Positions 19,491 through 28,186 are shown, counted from the stretch's first letter. The stretch is 64,000 nt of DNA from JBOGOC01 sp050747525 (GCA_050747525.1 JBOGOC010000110.1:62001-126000), one strand, 5' to 3'. The notes: a model not told the origin generated them from the sequence alone. Program-made: numbers and translations.

Positions 19491-20143
19491 AGCCCATCCG
19501 GGTGCTGCTGGCCGACGATCACACGCTGGTTCGCGCCGGCATCCGGTCGCTGCTCGAGTCCCAGCCGGGCGTGGAGGTGGTGGCCGAATCGGGAGACGGC
19601 CGCGAGACGCTGGAGCTGATCATCAAGCACGAGCCCGACGTGGCGCTGCTGGACATCGGCATGCCGGGGCTGAACGGCCTGGAGGTGGCAAGGCGCGTCG
19701 CGAAAGAGTCCCCACGCACCCGCATCGTGGTGCTGTCCATGTACGCCGATCGGACTTATCTGAGGCAGGCGCTGCGCGCGGGCGTGGCGGGCTACCTTCT
19801 CAAGGGGGCCGCCGTCGCGGAGCTTCCGCTGGCTCTTGAGTCGGTGATGCGGGGCGAGACCTATCTCACTCCCCGCATCTCCCAGGAGGTCGTGCAGGGA
19901 TTCCTGCGCGAGAGCCAGAACGAGGAGCCGGGACCTCTGGAGGGGCTCACGAAGCGTCAGCGCGAGATCCTCCAGCTGATTGCCGAGGGGCGCTCCACCA
20001 AGGAGATCGCCCAGATCCTGGACGTGAGCGTGAAGACGATCGAGACCCACCGGATGCGCATGATGGACCGGCTGGGCATCCACGACGTGCCCGGGCTGGT
20101 GCGCTTCGCCATCCGCGCCGGGATCGTCTCCCCCACCGAGTAG
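19487..20143 (+). CDS. NarL/FixJ-type response regulator, partner of the propeller kinase
   Basis: The 218-residue protein has a receiver domain (1-120) with acidic D10-D11, phospho-acceptor D56 in VALLDIGMPG, and the conserved Lys in GYLLKGA. The C-terminal LuxR-type DNA-binding domain (about 150-212) has TKRQREILQLIAEG, STKEIAQIL and VKTIETHRMRMM. It starts inside the stop codon of the kinase gene and is the evident phosphate acceptor of that kinase. Targets are unknown; the inverted repeats at 20154-20203 just downstream are candidates. Confidence 0.95.
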   Translation: MKPIRVLLADDHTLVRAGIRSLLESQPGVEVVAESGDGRETLELIIKHEPDVALLDIGMPGLNGLEVARRVAKESPRTRIVVLSMYADRTYLRQALRAGVAGYLLKGAAVAELPLALESVMRGETYLTPRISQEVVQGFLRESQNEEPGPLEGLTKRQREILQLIAEGRSTKEIAQILDVSVKTIETHRMRMMDRLGIHDVPGLVRFAIRAGIVSPTE

Positions 20144-20153
20144 CCCGGGCCCG

Positions 20154-20203
20154 TGTCAGGCATTCCCTGACAAAAGGAAGTGCCTTTTCCTGACGATGTC
20201 AGG
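20154..20203. promoter_or_regulatory. Pair of inverted repeats, candidate operator
   Basis: Two palindromes share the same half-site. TGTCAGG at 20154-20160 and CCTGACA at 20166-20172 are separated by 5 bases. CCTGAC at 20189-20194 and GTCAGG at 20198-20203 are separated by 3. Between them AAAAGG/CCTTTT can also pair. They lie 48 bases before the receiver gene at 20251, where an operator would be expected. A NarL-type regulator is encoded immediately upstream. The binding protein is an inference. Confidence 0.45.
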
Positions 20204-20250
20204 GGCCTCCCGATTCCCTTCATCGATCCCTTCCATGGATACTCCGCGCC

Positions 20251-20670
20251 ATGTCCGGGATAGCGCGCAGGCGTCTGCTCCTCGTGGATGAGAACGACGA
20301 CTTCCTCGACGGGCTCGCCTCGTGGCTGGCGAAGCAGGGGGGCCTCGAAGTCGCCGGGCGGGCCCATTCAGGGATGGAAGCGGTCGACCGGACGGCGCGG
20401 CTGTTGCCCGACCTGATCCTCATGAACATCTCTCTGAGGGACATGAGCGGATTCGAGGCGGTGCGGCAGATCAAGGCCCGGCCGGCTCCACCGAAGATAC
20501 TTCTCATGACCTTCCACGAGAGCCGCGCCGCCCTGATCGCAGCCCTCGCCGCGGGGGCGGACGGCTGCGTCTTCACATCGGGGGTGACGGAAGCACTGCT
20601 GCACGCCGTCGAGACGCTGCTCGGCCTCCGCGAGCAGGGCCTGACGGCCGAAGAACGATGGGATGGCTGA
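20251..20670 (+). CDS. Receiver-domain protein lacking phospho-acceptor Asp and conserved Lys
   Basis: The 139-residue protein is a single receiver domain (LLLVDENDDFLDGLASWL, FEAVRQIKA, ILLMTFHES) with nothing attached. The position of the phosphorylated aspartate is N59 (DLILMNISL), and the conserved lysine that coordinates the phosphate is T109 (GCVFTSG); T87 of the switch is kept. It therefore should not be phosphorylated in the normal way, and probably works as a pseudo-receiver, binding a kinase or another partner. It follows the kinase/regulator pair and the candidate operator, so it may tune that system. The ribosome site is weak. It overlaps no gene if the next one starts at 20723. 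Confidence 0.8.
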   Translation: MSGIARRRLLLVDENDDFLDGLASWLAKQGGLEVAGRAHSGMEAVDRTARLLPDLILMNISLRDMSGFEAVRQIKARPAPPKILLMTFHESRAALIAALAAGADGCVFTSGVTEALLHAVETLLGLREQGLTAEERWDG

Positions 20671-20722
20671 ACGAACGGAAGTGAGCGATGACATGTCCCG
20701 AACAGGGGGGAGGAGGACGACG

Positions 20723-21424
20723 ATGAGACTGAAGCTGAAAGGGCGCCTGCTTGCAGCATGGCTGGCGCTGGCCTGCATGGCCCTGGTTGCCGGAGAGGCG
20801 GGGGCGACGACTGTGACCAAAGCCAACCTCGTGGATCTGCTGCGCAACTCCACGTCCATCCTGAAGGCGAGCGTCACGGGGGTCACCGACGGGTTCGATG
20901 CCAACGGCCTTCCTTACACGGAGGTCACCGTGGAGATCGGCCGGACCCTGCGCGGCAGCGAGCAGGGGACCTACACCTTTCGGCAGTTCGGGCTCCTCGC
21001 GCCGCGCCTGTCGGCCGACGGGACCAGGAAGATGCTTCCTGCACCCAGCGGCTTTCCGAAGTACGCCGACGGCGAGGAGGTCTTCCTCTTCCTGTACAAG
21101 CCGGCCGGGCTGACGGGGCTGCGCACGACGGTGGGGCTGAGCGCCGGCAAGTTCTCCTTCGGCCCCGGCCGGATCGAGAACGATCTTGCCAACGTGGGAC
21201 TGTTCCGCAACGTGAGCCTCGATGCGGGCCTGGCGACCTCCAACGACGCCCGCATGCTCGAAACTGAAATCGGCGCCGTGAACCCCGACACCTTCACGGC
21301 GTTCGTGGAGCGGGCCGTCACGCAAGGGTGGGTCGAGACCTGCCGCCTGTGGAACACGAGTGAAGGCAAGACCTGCCCCGGGGGGACCCGGCAGACCCCT
21401 GTCTACAAGACCGGCGTGAACTGA
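20723..21424 (+). CDS. Secreted protein of unknown function
   Basis: I start at ATG 20723, 7 bases after GGGGGGAGGAGG, which gives a clean signal peptide (RLLAAWLALACMALVAGEAGA). An upstream ATG at 20663 would add 20 residues with no signal. The 233-residue product begins with a helical stretch (ANLVDLLRNSTSILKASVTGVTDG), then a beta-rich part with YTEVTVEI and a phrase ADGEEVFLFLY-PAG seen in exported proteins that accompany matrixin-like proteases. It lies 16 bases upstream of the metalloprotease gene, surely co-transcribed, and may be its inhibitor, chaperone or partner; that link is inferred from position only. Confidence 0.8.
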   Translation: MRLKLKGRLLAAWLALACMALVAGEAGATTVTKANLVDLLRNSTSILKASVTGVTDGFDANGLPYTEVTVEIGRTLRGSEQGTYTFRQFGLLAPRLSADGTRKMLPAPSGFPKYADGEEVFLFLYKPAGLTGLRTTVGLSAGKFSFGPGRIENDLANVGLFRNVSLDAGLATSNDARMLETEIGAVNPDTFTAFVERAVTQGWVETCRLWNTSEGKTCPGGTRQTPVYKTGVN

Positions 21425-21440
21425 GGAGGAGGAGCGAACC

Positions 21441-23771
21441 ATGACGAAGCATCTCAAGAGCACCCTGGGGGTCGCGCTCCTTCTCGGAGCCGCCGCCACG
21501 ACCGTCTGGGCGGGCGGCCCCAACCACACGTTTGACTACGAGAACCAGATCCCCTACGCCTGGCGGATGGAGAACTGGCCCGGCGGGGCGGTTCCCGTCT
21601 ACACCGATCTGGGCAACCTGAAGAACTCCAACCCCCTGATCACCAACGAGCGCGCCGACCAGCTCACGGTCCAGGGATGGGACCAGTGGAACAACGTGGC
21701 CACGTCGAGCTTCCAGGCACAGGTGATGGGGGACTTCTCCCTCATCGGTCTGGGGGACATCAACAGAACCAATGCCCTCAGTGTTCTCGGCGCCTTCAAC
21801 GGCGGCGGCGTCCACGTGATCTACGACACCGACGGCCAGATCCTGCAGAACGTCCTCGGCATCTTCGGGGCGCTGGGCGTCACGTCCATCGAGTGGGTGG
21901 AGGACGATGGCCCCGAGATCCTCGAGGCCTGGGTGATCCTCAACGGAAACTCGGTTCGGACCACCGACATCAACGGCCTGGGCTTCGCGGGCGTCTTCAC
22001 GCACGAGTTCGGACACGCCGTGAACCTTGGCCACTCCCAGGCCAACGGGGCCGCCTTCGGCTTCTCGGATCCCTCGCGGCCGCGCGATTGCGCCGCCCCG
22101 TGGACCGTCGGCCCGGCAGCGCCGCAGATCGAGACCATGTACCCGTTCATTGACCACAACCCGACGGGCTCCGGGGCCGGCATGGCCTCCGTGGACCGGA
22201 TCGACGACATCGCCGCCATCTCGAACCTCTATCCGGAGCCAGGGTGGCCGGACAGCCATGGGACCATCCGTGGCAAGGTCTTCCTGTCCGACGAGGAAAC
22301 GGAGGTCACCGCAGTCAATGTCATCGCACGCAACATCTCCGATCCGTTCAACGACTTCGCCTCGTACATCTCCGGCCAGGTGAGCAAGGGGCAGGTCGGC
22401 CCTGACGGCTCGTTCGAGCTCAACGGCCTCACCGCCGGCGCCCAGTACGTCCTGTACGCCGACAACCTCGTGCAGGGCGCGTTCAACGTGCCGAGACTGC
22501 TGGTTCTCCCCGGACCGGAGGAGTACTACAACGGCGTGAACGAGAGCGGGGACGGCGAAGACGACGACCGCTGCGCCTGGACGACGGTCACGGCCGCGAC
22601 GGCCGTGCCCGCCACGGTCGACATCGCGCTCAACAAGGTGAAGGGAGCGCCCGTCTTCAGGGTGCTGCCACCGCAAGTCCTCCCGCACGACATGACTCCG
22701 GACGGCGGCGTGATCGTCGGCGGCGCCGGGAGTCAGGTCTTCCGCTGGACCGATGAGGGCGGACTGACGCTGCTCGGCGGGGACATGTCCGCCGGCGGAC
22801 AGGTCTCGGTGTCCGATGATGGCCTGCGGATAGCCGGGATGACGCGTGACCCCAACAACATTCTCGCGTGGGCCCTCCACGAGAACGGCGCCTGGACCGT
22901 CCTTCCGAGGCGCCCCGAATCGGTGGCCCACTGCGGCGGAAACTGGGGCATCGTCATGGACATGTCCGGTGACGGCTCGACCATCGTGGGGGGAACCTGG
23001 GGCAACGGCTGCGCCACGGCCGGCTTCCGCGCGACGAAGTGGACGGCCGCGGGTGGCACGGTGGCGCTGGCCAAGTATCCGGATTCCCCCACCCGGGCCT
23101 CGCGCGCCAACGCCGTCAATTTCGACGGGACGATCTTTGGCGGTTGGGACGACCACATCACCGGCTTCCGGCGGGGAGCGTACTGGATGAACGGCGTCGT
23201 GAACGTGTTCGAGCCCAACCCATCAGCGGTGAACATCCACGGGGAAACGCTCAAGTCGAACAGCGCTGGCACGATCCTCGTCGGCACAAACGGCACCAAC
23301 CTCAAGGGCGGATGGCGTTACTTCACCTCCACCGGCGTGATGGAAATCCTCAGTGTCAACAACGGCCCCACGGATCGGCAGGGGTCCGCGGCGGCACTCA
23401 GCGAGGACGGCGAGGTCATCACGGGATGGAACATGACCACCTCGACACGGATCCCCACGATCTGGACCTCGGCCCTGGGCTGGTTCGATTTCAACCTGTT
23501 CCTCAAGTCACAGGGGACGTCCACCGAAGGGATCGGCATCTCTAACGCCCTCGCGGTGTCCGCCGACGGCCGCAGGATCGCGGGGGGGGCCGCCTCGCTC
23601 TTCGGCAACCTGGGGTGGATACTGGACACCCCCAAGTCGGTGCTCTGCCACAGGCCTCCGGATCATCCAGGCGGGAAGACCATCACGATAGACGTCACGT
23701 TCCCCCAAGGGGTGCCGGACCATCTCGCGCACGGCGACACCTTTGGGATGTGCCAGCACGGCGGAGAATAG
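21441..23771 (+). CDS. Secreted matrixin-like metalloprotease with HAF-type repeats
   Basis: The 776-residue protein has a signal peptide (1-25), a zinc protease domain (about 35-250) with the site H188-E-F-G-H192-AVNLG-H198, a beta-sandwich like carboxypeptidase regulatory domains (about 265-400), then repeats of the HAF type (DMTPDGGVIVGG, VSDDGLRIAGM, MSGDGSTIVGG, VSADGRRIAGG; about 405-735). It ends in a short cysteine motif, CHRPPDHP then HLAHGDTFGMC. The third zinc-motif position, usually Gly in HExxHxxGxxH, is Asn here (N195). Expected to act outside the cell, possibly on proteins in the environment. Ribosome site GAGGAGG is 5 to 8 bases upstream. A strong hairpin follows the stop. Confidence 0.88.
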   Translation: MTKHLKSTLGVALLLGAAATTVWAGGPNHTFDYENQIPYAWRMENWPGGAVPVYTDLGNLKNSNPLITNERADQLTVQGWDQWNNVATSSFQAQVMGDFSLIGLGDINRTNALSVLGAFNGGGVHVIYDTDGQILQNVLGIFGALGVTSIEWVEDDGPEILEAWVILNGNSVRTTDINGLGFAGVFTHEFGHAVNLGHSQANGAAFGFSDPSRPRDCAAPWTVGPAAPQIETMYPFIDHNPTGSGAGMASVDRIDDIAAISNLYPEPGWPDSHGTIRGKVFLSDEETEVTAVNVIARNISDPFNDFASYISGQVSKGQVGPDGSFELNGLTAGAQYVLYADNLVQGAFNVPRLLVLPGPEEYYNGVNESGDGEDDDRCAWTTVTAATAVPATVDIALNKVKGAPVFRVLPPQVLPHDMTPDGGVIVGGAGSQVFRWTDEGGLTLLGGDMSAGGQVSVSDDGLRIAGMTRDPNNILAWALHENGAWTVLPRRPESVAHCGGNWGIVMDMSGDGSTIVGGTWGNGCATAGFRATKWTAAGGTVALAKYPDSPTRASRANAVNFDGTIFGGWDDHITGFRRGAYWMNGVVNVFEPNPSAVNIHGETLKSNSAGTILVGTNGTNLKGGWRYFTSTGVMEILSVNNGPTDRQGSAAALSEDGEVITGWNMTTSTRIPTIWTSALGWFDFNLFLKSQGTSTEGIGISNALAVSADGRRIAGGAASLFGNLGWILDTPKSVLCHRPPDHPGGKTITIDVTFPQGVPDHLAHGDTFGMCQHGGE

Positions 23772-23778
23772 CCAACTG

Positions 23779-23828
23779 CCCGTCCCGGGGGAGGGACTCC
23801 CAGCAGGGAGCCCTTCCCCCGGGCGGGG
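23779..23828. terminator. Bidirectional terminator-like hairpin between convergent genes
   Basis: An extended stem pairs 23779-23801 with 23806-23828 around a 4-base AGCA loop (GGGGGAGGGACTCCC with GGGAGCCCTTCCCCC), with one bulge and two mismatches. It starts 8 bases after the stop of the protease gene and ends 2 bases before the stop of the symporter gene on the other strand. No T run is present. Confidence 0.6.
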
Positions 23829-23830
23829 AA

Positions 23831-25252
23831 TCAGGCCCCATCTCCGCCGGCGCTCATCTTCTGGCTCATGGCACGGGGAGTGTGCGGCGAATTGGCTCGG
23901 GCCATTAGTTGCAGGTCCGCGCCGTCGATGTCGCCGCTCCAGAGCCACCGGCGGGTTTCCGCCACCACCTGACCCGACAGCAGGATGAGGCAAACGAGGT
24001 TGGGCACCGCCATCAGTCCGTTGGCGATGTCGGCGAAGGCCCAGACGGCTGGAAGCGTCGCGACCGATCCCGCCATCACTGCGGCGACCCACAGGTAGCG
24101 GTAGGGCACGATGGCACGCGCCCCGAAGAGGTATTCGGCGGCCTTCTCTCCGTAATAGCACCAGCCCAGGATCGTGGAGAAGACGAACGTCAGCAGCCCC
24201 ACGGTCAGCACGATCGGGCCCAAGGTGGGGAAGTCGCTGAAGGCCTCCTTCGTGAGGATGGCTCCGGCGTGTCCCGCGGTCCACTCGCCGCTGTTGACCA
24301 CTACCAGCCCGGTCAGCGCGCACACCACGACAGTGTCCCAGAAGGTGCCGGTGGAGGAGACCAGCGCCTGCCGCACCGGGTTCCTCGTGGTCGCCGCGGC
24401 GGCCACGATGGGAGCGCTGCCGAGCCCCGACTCATTGGAGAACAGCCCGCGCGCGATGCCGAACCGGATCGCCTCGCGCAGGCCGGCCCCGGCGAACCCG
24501 CCGATGGCGGCCTGGCCGGAGAAGGCGCTCGTCAGGATCAGGCTCAGCGTGTCAGGCAGGCGCGACCATCCCATGGCCAGCAGCGCCACGCATCCCACGA
24601 TGTAGAAGATCGCCATGAACGGGACGAGCCCTTCGCACACGCGCGCGATTGATCGGATCCCCCCGAGAATCACCACCGCGGTGACGGCGGTCAGCACCGC
24701 CCCGGTGATCCAGGTCGAGAGGCCGAACGTCTCGCGGGCCAGGGTGGAGATCGAGTTGGCCTGCACCATGTTGCCGATGCCGAAGGCGGCCACGGCGGTC
24801 AACGCGGCAAAAACCAGTCCCAGCCAGCGGGCGTTGAGGCCCCGCTCCAGGACGTACATCGGCCCGCCCGCCATGCTGCCGTCGGCCGTGCGCACCCTGT
24901 GCTTCACCGCCAGCACCGCCTCGGAGTACTTGGTCGCGATTCCAAAGACGCCGGTGAGCCACATCCACAGGACGGCCCCCGGGCCGCCCAGGCTGACGGC
25001 GGTCGCAACACCCACGATGTTGCCGGTGCCGATGGTCGCGGCCAGCGCCGTGGTCAATGCGCCGAACTGGCTGATGTCCCCCTCTCCCTCACGGTCCCGC
25101 CCCAGCGACAGGCGGATCCCCTTGAACAGGAACCGCTGGATGAAGCGCAGGCGGATTGTCAGGAAGACATGCGTGCCGAAAAGCAGGATGAGGAGCGGAT
25201 AGCCCCAGACGAAGTCGCTGACGGTGGAGAGTGCCTTCTCGATGGATTCCAT
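23831..25252 (-). CDS. Alanine/glycine:cation symporter (AGCS family)
   Basis: The 473-residue membrane protein has the AGCS profile: about 11 membrane helices, the N-terminal WGYPLLILLFGTHVFLTIRL, the sodium-site region ALAATIGTGNIVGVATA, GGPGAVLWMW, SMAGGPMYVL and GLFSNESGLGSAPI. It should import alanine or glycine with Na+ across the inner membrane. Length and motif order are normal for the family. GGAGGT is 8 bases upstream of the ATG. It is a single gene convergent with the metalloprotease gene and separated from its upstream neighbour by 263 bases with no recognised content. Confidence 0.93.
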   Translation of the reverse strand: MESIEKALSTVSDFVWGYPLLILLFGTHVFLTIRLRFIQRFLFKGIRLSLGRDREGEGDISQFGALTTALAATIGTGNIVGVATAVSLGGPGAVLWMWLTGVFGIATKYSEAVLAVKHRVRTADGSMAGGPMYVLERGLNARWLGLVFAALTAVAAFGIGNMVQANSISTLARETFGLSTWITGAVLTAVTAVVILGGIRSIARVCEGLVPFMAIFYIVGCVALLAMGWSRLPDTLSLILTSAFSGQAAIGGFAGAGLREAIRFGIARGLFSNESGLGSAPIVAAAATTRNPVRQALVSSTGTFWDTVVVCALTGLVVVNSGEWTAGHAGAILTKEAFSDFPTLGPIVLTVGLLTFVFSTILGWCYYGEKAAEYLFGARAIVPYRYLWVAAVMAGSVATLPAVWAFADIANGLMAVPNLVCLILLSGQVVAETRRWLWSGDIDGADLQLMARANSPHTPRAMSQKMSAGGDGA

Positions 25253-25515
25253 GCGCCGACCTCCGGCCGGGGAATATGTGTCCGTGACGGCCTGGAGCGC
25301 CAGCGGGCCGCGCAGATCGGCTGGCTGGCCTTGCTTTTCGGGTCGTGGAGGCGACCAGAGCCTTTCGGAAGCGGTGACGCTGCGCTCGATGGTCTACATC
25401 GGGTTGTCGGACACCGCCGAGGACTTCGGCGTGACGTTGGGCATTGCGGCGAGAAAGCGCGTGGGCGCTCGCGCCGAGCGCCCCGCCGACTAGGTCGGCC
25501 TGGACCTCGGCCTGG

Positions 25516-26076
25516 CTAAGGGCTTTTCGAGCCGACGGCGGGCTCGGCCAGCAGGTGCAGCTCGCGGAAGAGCGCTTCGCTCGCATCCAGGAGGGATGGA
25601 GCGGCCCGTGCCGTGAGGAGGAAATCCGCTTCGGATTTGTTCACCTCGCGCATCCCATAGATGGCACGCAGCAAGGTGACGGCAGAGTCCATGCTGTCGC
25701 TCTGCATACGGAAGGCCCGCGTCTCCGCCGGACTCTTGTCAGGCGCTTCGAGGTACAGGGGCGCATGAGGCTCGATGGCCCGGACTTGGGCCCCTCTCTG
25801 CGCGAGCAGCTCCTGCGACTGGGCGACCTTGTCGGCCAGGTCGGCCACCACCATGGCGCTGCGGGCAGGAACGATCACCACCATCCGGAGGTCCGTCTCC
25901 CGGCGCACCAGCGTCATGGCTTCACGGAGCTCGATTCCCTCGAGAGTGAAGACACGGATGACATACAGGTCTTTCGAATGCGATGTTCCTGCCTGGTCGG
26001 GCTCGCCAGCGGCTGCAAAAGAGATGATTGAACATCCCGCGGCGAGCATGGACATCAGAACGGCCCGGGTCAGCAT
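25516..26076 (-). CDS. Putative lipoprotein with two secretin-N-like repeats
   Basis: The 186-residue product starts with a lipoprotein-type signal (MSMLAAGC, lipid cysteine about C15). The rest shows two related segments: VIRVFTLEGIELREAMTLVR followed by a strand-helix unit, and ETRAFRMQSDSMDSAVTLLR with a similar follow-up. This order resembles the small N1-type domains of secretins (strand, helix AV-LLR, strand, helix), so a periplasmic partner of a secretion or pilus system is possible. No such system is in the window. Assignment is by pattern only. Confidence 0.65.
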   Translation of the reverse strand: MLTRAVLMSMLAAGCSIISFAAAGEPDQAGTSHSKDLYVIRVFTLEGIELREAMTLVRRETDLRMVVIVPARSAMVVADLADKVAQSQELLAQRGAQVRAIEPHAPLYLEAPDKSPAETRAFRMQSDSMDSAVTLLRAIYGMREVNKSEADFLLTARAAPSLLDASEALFRELHLLAEPAVGSKSP

Positions 26077-26467
26077 GCGAGACCCTCCACCTGTCGGTTC
26101 GTTCCCTGGCGGCTCTGGCCGGTCCGGAGCCGCATCCCCGTCAACGGCGGCATCCTAGTGCGGCGGTGAGCAGGCAACAAGGTGGTGCAGCAGGGAGCCC
26201 CGCAAAGGCTGCGTCTCGCGCGGGTCATCCAGCTATTGCGCGCCGGGTGCAAGCGAGTGGATCATGGTGCTAGTCTTTACGTTCGACCTCGCTGCTGCGT
26301 CCGGGACGAAGGCGTTCCAGCTCGGCCTCTGCGCTGAAGCCTGGAACACCCCCGGATCAACAAACCAGGTGTCGGCCCGGCATGCACCCGTGGTGTGTGT
26401 GTGACGGCAGCGAGCCTCTTCATCCGCGCATTCGAGAGCGGATTCAATCTACAGCGAGAGGTACCTG
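26077..26467. other. Intergenic region between divergent genes
   Basis: These 391 bases separate the putative lipoprotein (minus) from the NarL-type regulator (plus) and must carry both promoters. Short frames on either strand have no ribosome site or motif. GAGAGG at 26456-26461 serves the regulator. I see no RNA gene or clear operator. Confidence 0.45.
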
Positions 26468-27103
26468 ATGATGGCAGCACGCATCCTGATTGCTGATGAC
26501 CAGCAGATCTTCCGCGACAGCCTGAAGTGCTTCCTGACCGAGAACGGGTTCGACGTGGTCGCCGAGGCGGCCGACGGCCTCGAAGCCCTGCGGCTCGCTG
26601 ATGAAACCCGGCCTGATGTGGCGGTCCTGGACGTGACCATGCCGGGCCTCAACGGCGTCGACGTGGCTTGCGCCATCACGCGAGACCTCCCCGAGATCGC
26701 GGTGGTCCTGCTCACTGAGCAACAGGAGGAGCGTTATGTCATCGAAGGGCTGCGCGCGGGGATCAAAGGATACGTGCTGAAGAATCAGGCTGGCTCCGAC
26801 CTGGTCCAGGCCATCCAGGAAGTCACGCGAGGAGCAGTCTACCTGGCTCCTGGGATCTCGCAGGTGGTGGTGGATGGCTGTCTCACGGATGGGGCGCCGC
26901 CGCCGGAACCGCTCACTCTGCGCGAGCGGGAGGTCCTGCAGCTGGTGGCGGAAGGCAAGAGCACCAAGGAGATCGCCAGCATCCTCAACATGAGCGTGAA
27001 GACCGCAGAGACTCATCGTGGCCGCACCATGAAGAAGCTCGACATCCACGAGACGGCGGGCCTGGTGCGGTACGCCATTCGCAGGGGCCTCGTGAGGCCC
27101 TGA
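26468..27103 (+). CDS. Orphan NarL/FixJ-type response regulator
   Basis: The 211-residue protein has a receiver domain with D10-D11, phospho-acceptor D55 in VAVLDVTMPG and Lys in GYVLKNQ, then a LuxR-type DNA-binding domain (LTLREREVLQLVAEG, STKEIASIL, VKTAETHRGRTMKKL). The start could be ATG 26468 or 26471. It is about as close in sequence to the regulator at 19487 as typical paralogues are, and no kinase gene is adjacent. The next genes downstream encode a secreted protein preceded by a duplicated leader, which may be a target, but no operator could be demonstrated. Confidence 0.93.
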   Translation: MMAARILIADDQQIFRDSLKCFLTENGFDVVAEAADGLEALRLADETRPDVAVLDVTMPGLNGVDVACAITRDLPEIAVVLLTEQQEERYVIEGLRAGIKGYVLKNQAGSDLVQAIQEVTRGAVYLAPGISQVVVDGCLTDGAPPPEPLTLREREVLQLVAEGKSTKEIASILNMSVKTAETHRGRTMKKLDIHETAGLVRYAIRRGLVRP

Positions 27104-27117
27104 TCCCACCGCACCCC

Positions 27118-27240
27118 GTACGTGATCTCCCGCCGCATCCCGGTAGTGAAATCCCTCCGGTCACGTCATGGATCGACCGGACTGATGTGGGGCACCCCCT
27201 TCCTGTATTCCTGTTGAGTTGCGGTGGGGCGGACCTCGAG
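27118..27240 (+). repeat. Duplicated leader, copy 1
   Basis: These 123 bases recur at 32031-32152 with few differences. Both copies start with GTACGTGATCTCCCGCCGC and end with GCGGTGGGGCGGACCTCGAG, and both precede a paralogue of the same secreted protein. An internal inverted repeat CCGGTC (27157-27162) with GACCGG (27175-27180) is conserved in both. Such strong conservation outside coding sequence suggests a promoter or 5' leader copied with the gene, or a recent duplication. Confidence 0.7.
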
Positions 27241-27343
27241 TCTCGAACCATGGAAGGAGGCCGGCTCAGGGGATGCTCGAGGGCTTACTCCATGATGACG
27301 ACAATCGGTACAGGCTGCCCTTCACAGACGAAGGAGGAGTTTC

Positions 27344-28117
27344 ATGCGAAGGATCGTGACGTTCGCGACCATGGTCGCGATGGTGCTTGTCGTGACCGGC
27401 AGTGCCATGGCGGCAGATCAGGTCCGCAAGAGCTTCAATCTCCCTGCGGACTACACCGCGGTGATCAGCGCCACGGGCTGCACCGGCTCGCCCGGCCCTC
27501 AGATCACTTTTCAGCAGGGAAGCCTGACCCTGGCGGGCGTGACCGCCGAAGTGATCTTCAGCAACCTCCAGGGAGAGCCCGGCCAGCAGGACATCGTCGT
27601 GGCGCAGTCCGTGGTGCCGAACAATCAGCAGGTCGCCATCCCGGGTCAGTCGGTGGTCGGGGGCATCGGAGACAACCCGTTCATCTGGCTCCAGATCACC
27701 GATCAGAACGACAAGCCGCTGACCAGCGAGCTGTTCCTGGGCCGTTGCGATCAGGCCCAGTTCAACGTGGCGGCCGCGGTCGAGGTGCCCATGACCTCGT
27801 TCGCGGACATCACCACCGCCGAGTGCGAAAGCCCCAGCGGGCCGGCTGTCTCGCTGGACGGCCAGACCGAGCTCATGCCCATCCATGGGAAGCTGATCTT
27901 CCGCAGCAGCGACGACACCACACCTCGGGGCAGGAATGACGAGGTCGCCGTGGATCTCGTGCTGCTGCCCACGGGTCAGACCTACCCGTTCCCGCAGCAG
28001 GCGGCCGTGGCCGGCACGGGCGGCAACCCGCTGATCTCCATCCAACTGCGTGAGGAGGGCGGCGACGCGATCGGCTCGAGGAGCCGGCTCGGACGCTGCG
28101 TGGCGCTGGCCAACTAG
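27344..28117 (+). CDS. Secreted protein of unknown function, copy 1 of a duplicated locus
   Basis: The 257-residue product has a signal peptide (1-24, AMAA) and is about 80 percent identical by eye to the gene at 32189. Conserved stretches include GQSVVGGIGDNPFIWLQ, DQNDKPLTSELFLGRCDQAQFNV, IHGKLIFRSSD and GGNPLISIQLR-EGG. Four cysteines are shared (ATGCTGS, LGRCDQ, TAECES, LGRCVA), giving two likely disulfides. AAGGAGGAG lies 6 bases before the ATG. The family is not known to me; it is probably a periplasmic or secreted beta-rich protein. It comes with the duplicated leader upstream and a hairpin repeat 9 bases after its stop. Confidence 0.85.
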   Translation: MRRIVTFATMVAMVLVVTGSAMAADQVRKSFNLPADYTAVISATGCTGSPGPQITFQQGSLTLAGVTAEVIFSNLQGEPGQQDIVVAQSVVPNNQQVAIPGQSVVGGIGDNPFIWLQITDQNDKPLTSELFLGRCDQAQFNVAAAVEVPMTSFADITTAECESPSGPAVSLDGQTELMPIHGKLIFRSSDDTTPRGRNDEVAVDLVLLPTGQTYPFPQQAAVAGTGGNPLISIQLREEGGDAIGSRSRLGRCVALAN

Positions 28118-28126
28118 CGCCTGTAT

Positions 28127-28186
28127 GGGACCCGGCAGCCGCGCAGCCACCGTGATGACGCTGCTTGCCGGCGGCTGCCGGTGTCC
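28127..28186. repeat. 3'-end hairpin repeat, copy 1
   Basis: GGGACCCGGCAGCCG at 28127-28141 pairs with CGGCTGCCGGTGTCC at 28172-28186, with one bulge. The loop begins CGCAGCCA, as in copies 2 and 3. It sits 9 bases after the stop of the secreted-protein gene. Confidence 0.65.

Noticed and set aside
25224..25493. Small plus-strand frame between the symporter and the lipoprotein
   Set aside because: It starts inside the symporter gene on the other strand, has no ribosome site and no recognisable composition.
27118..27240. Known riboswitch in the duplicated leader
   Set aside because: I could not match the conserved core of any riboswitch class I know; only a 6-bp inverted repeat is evident.
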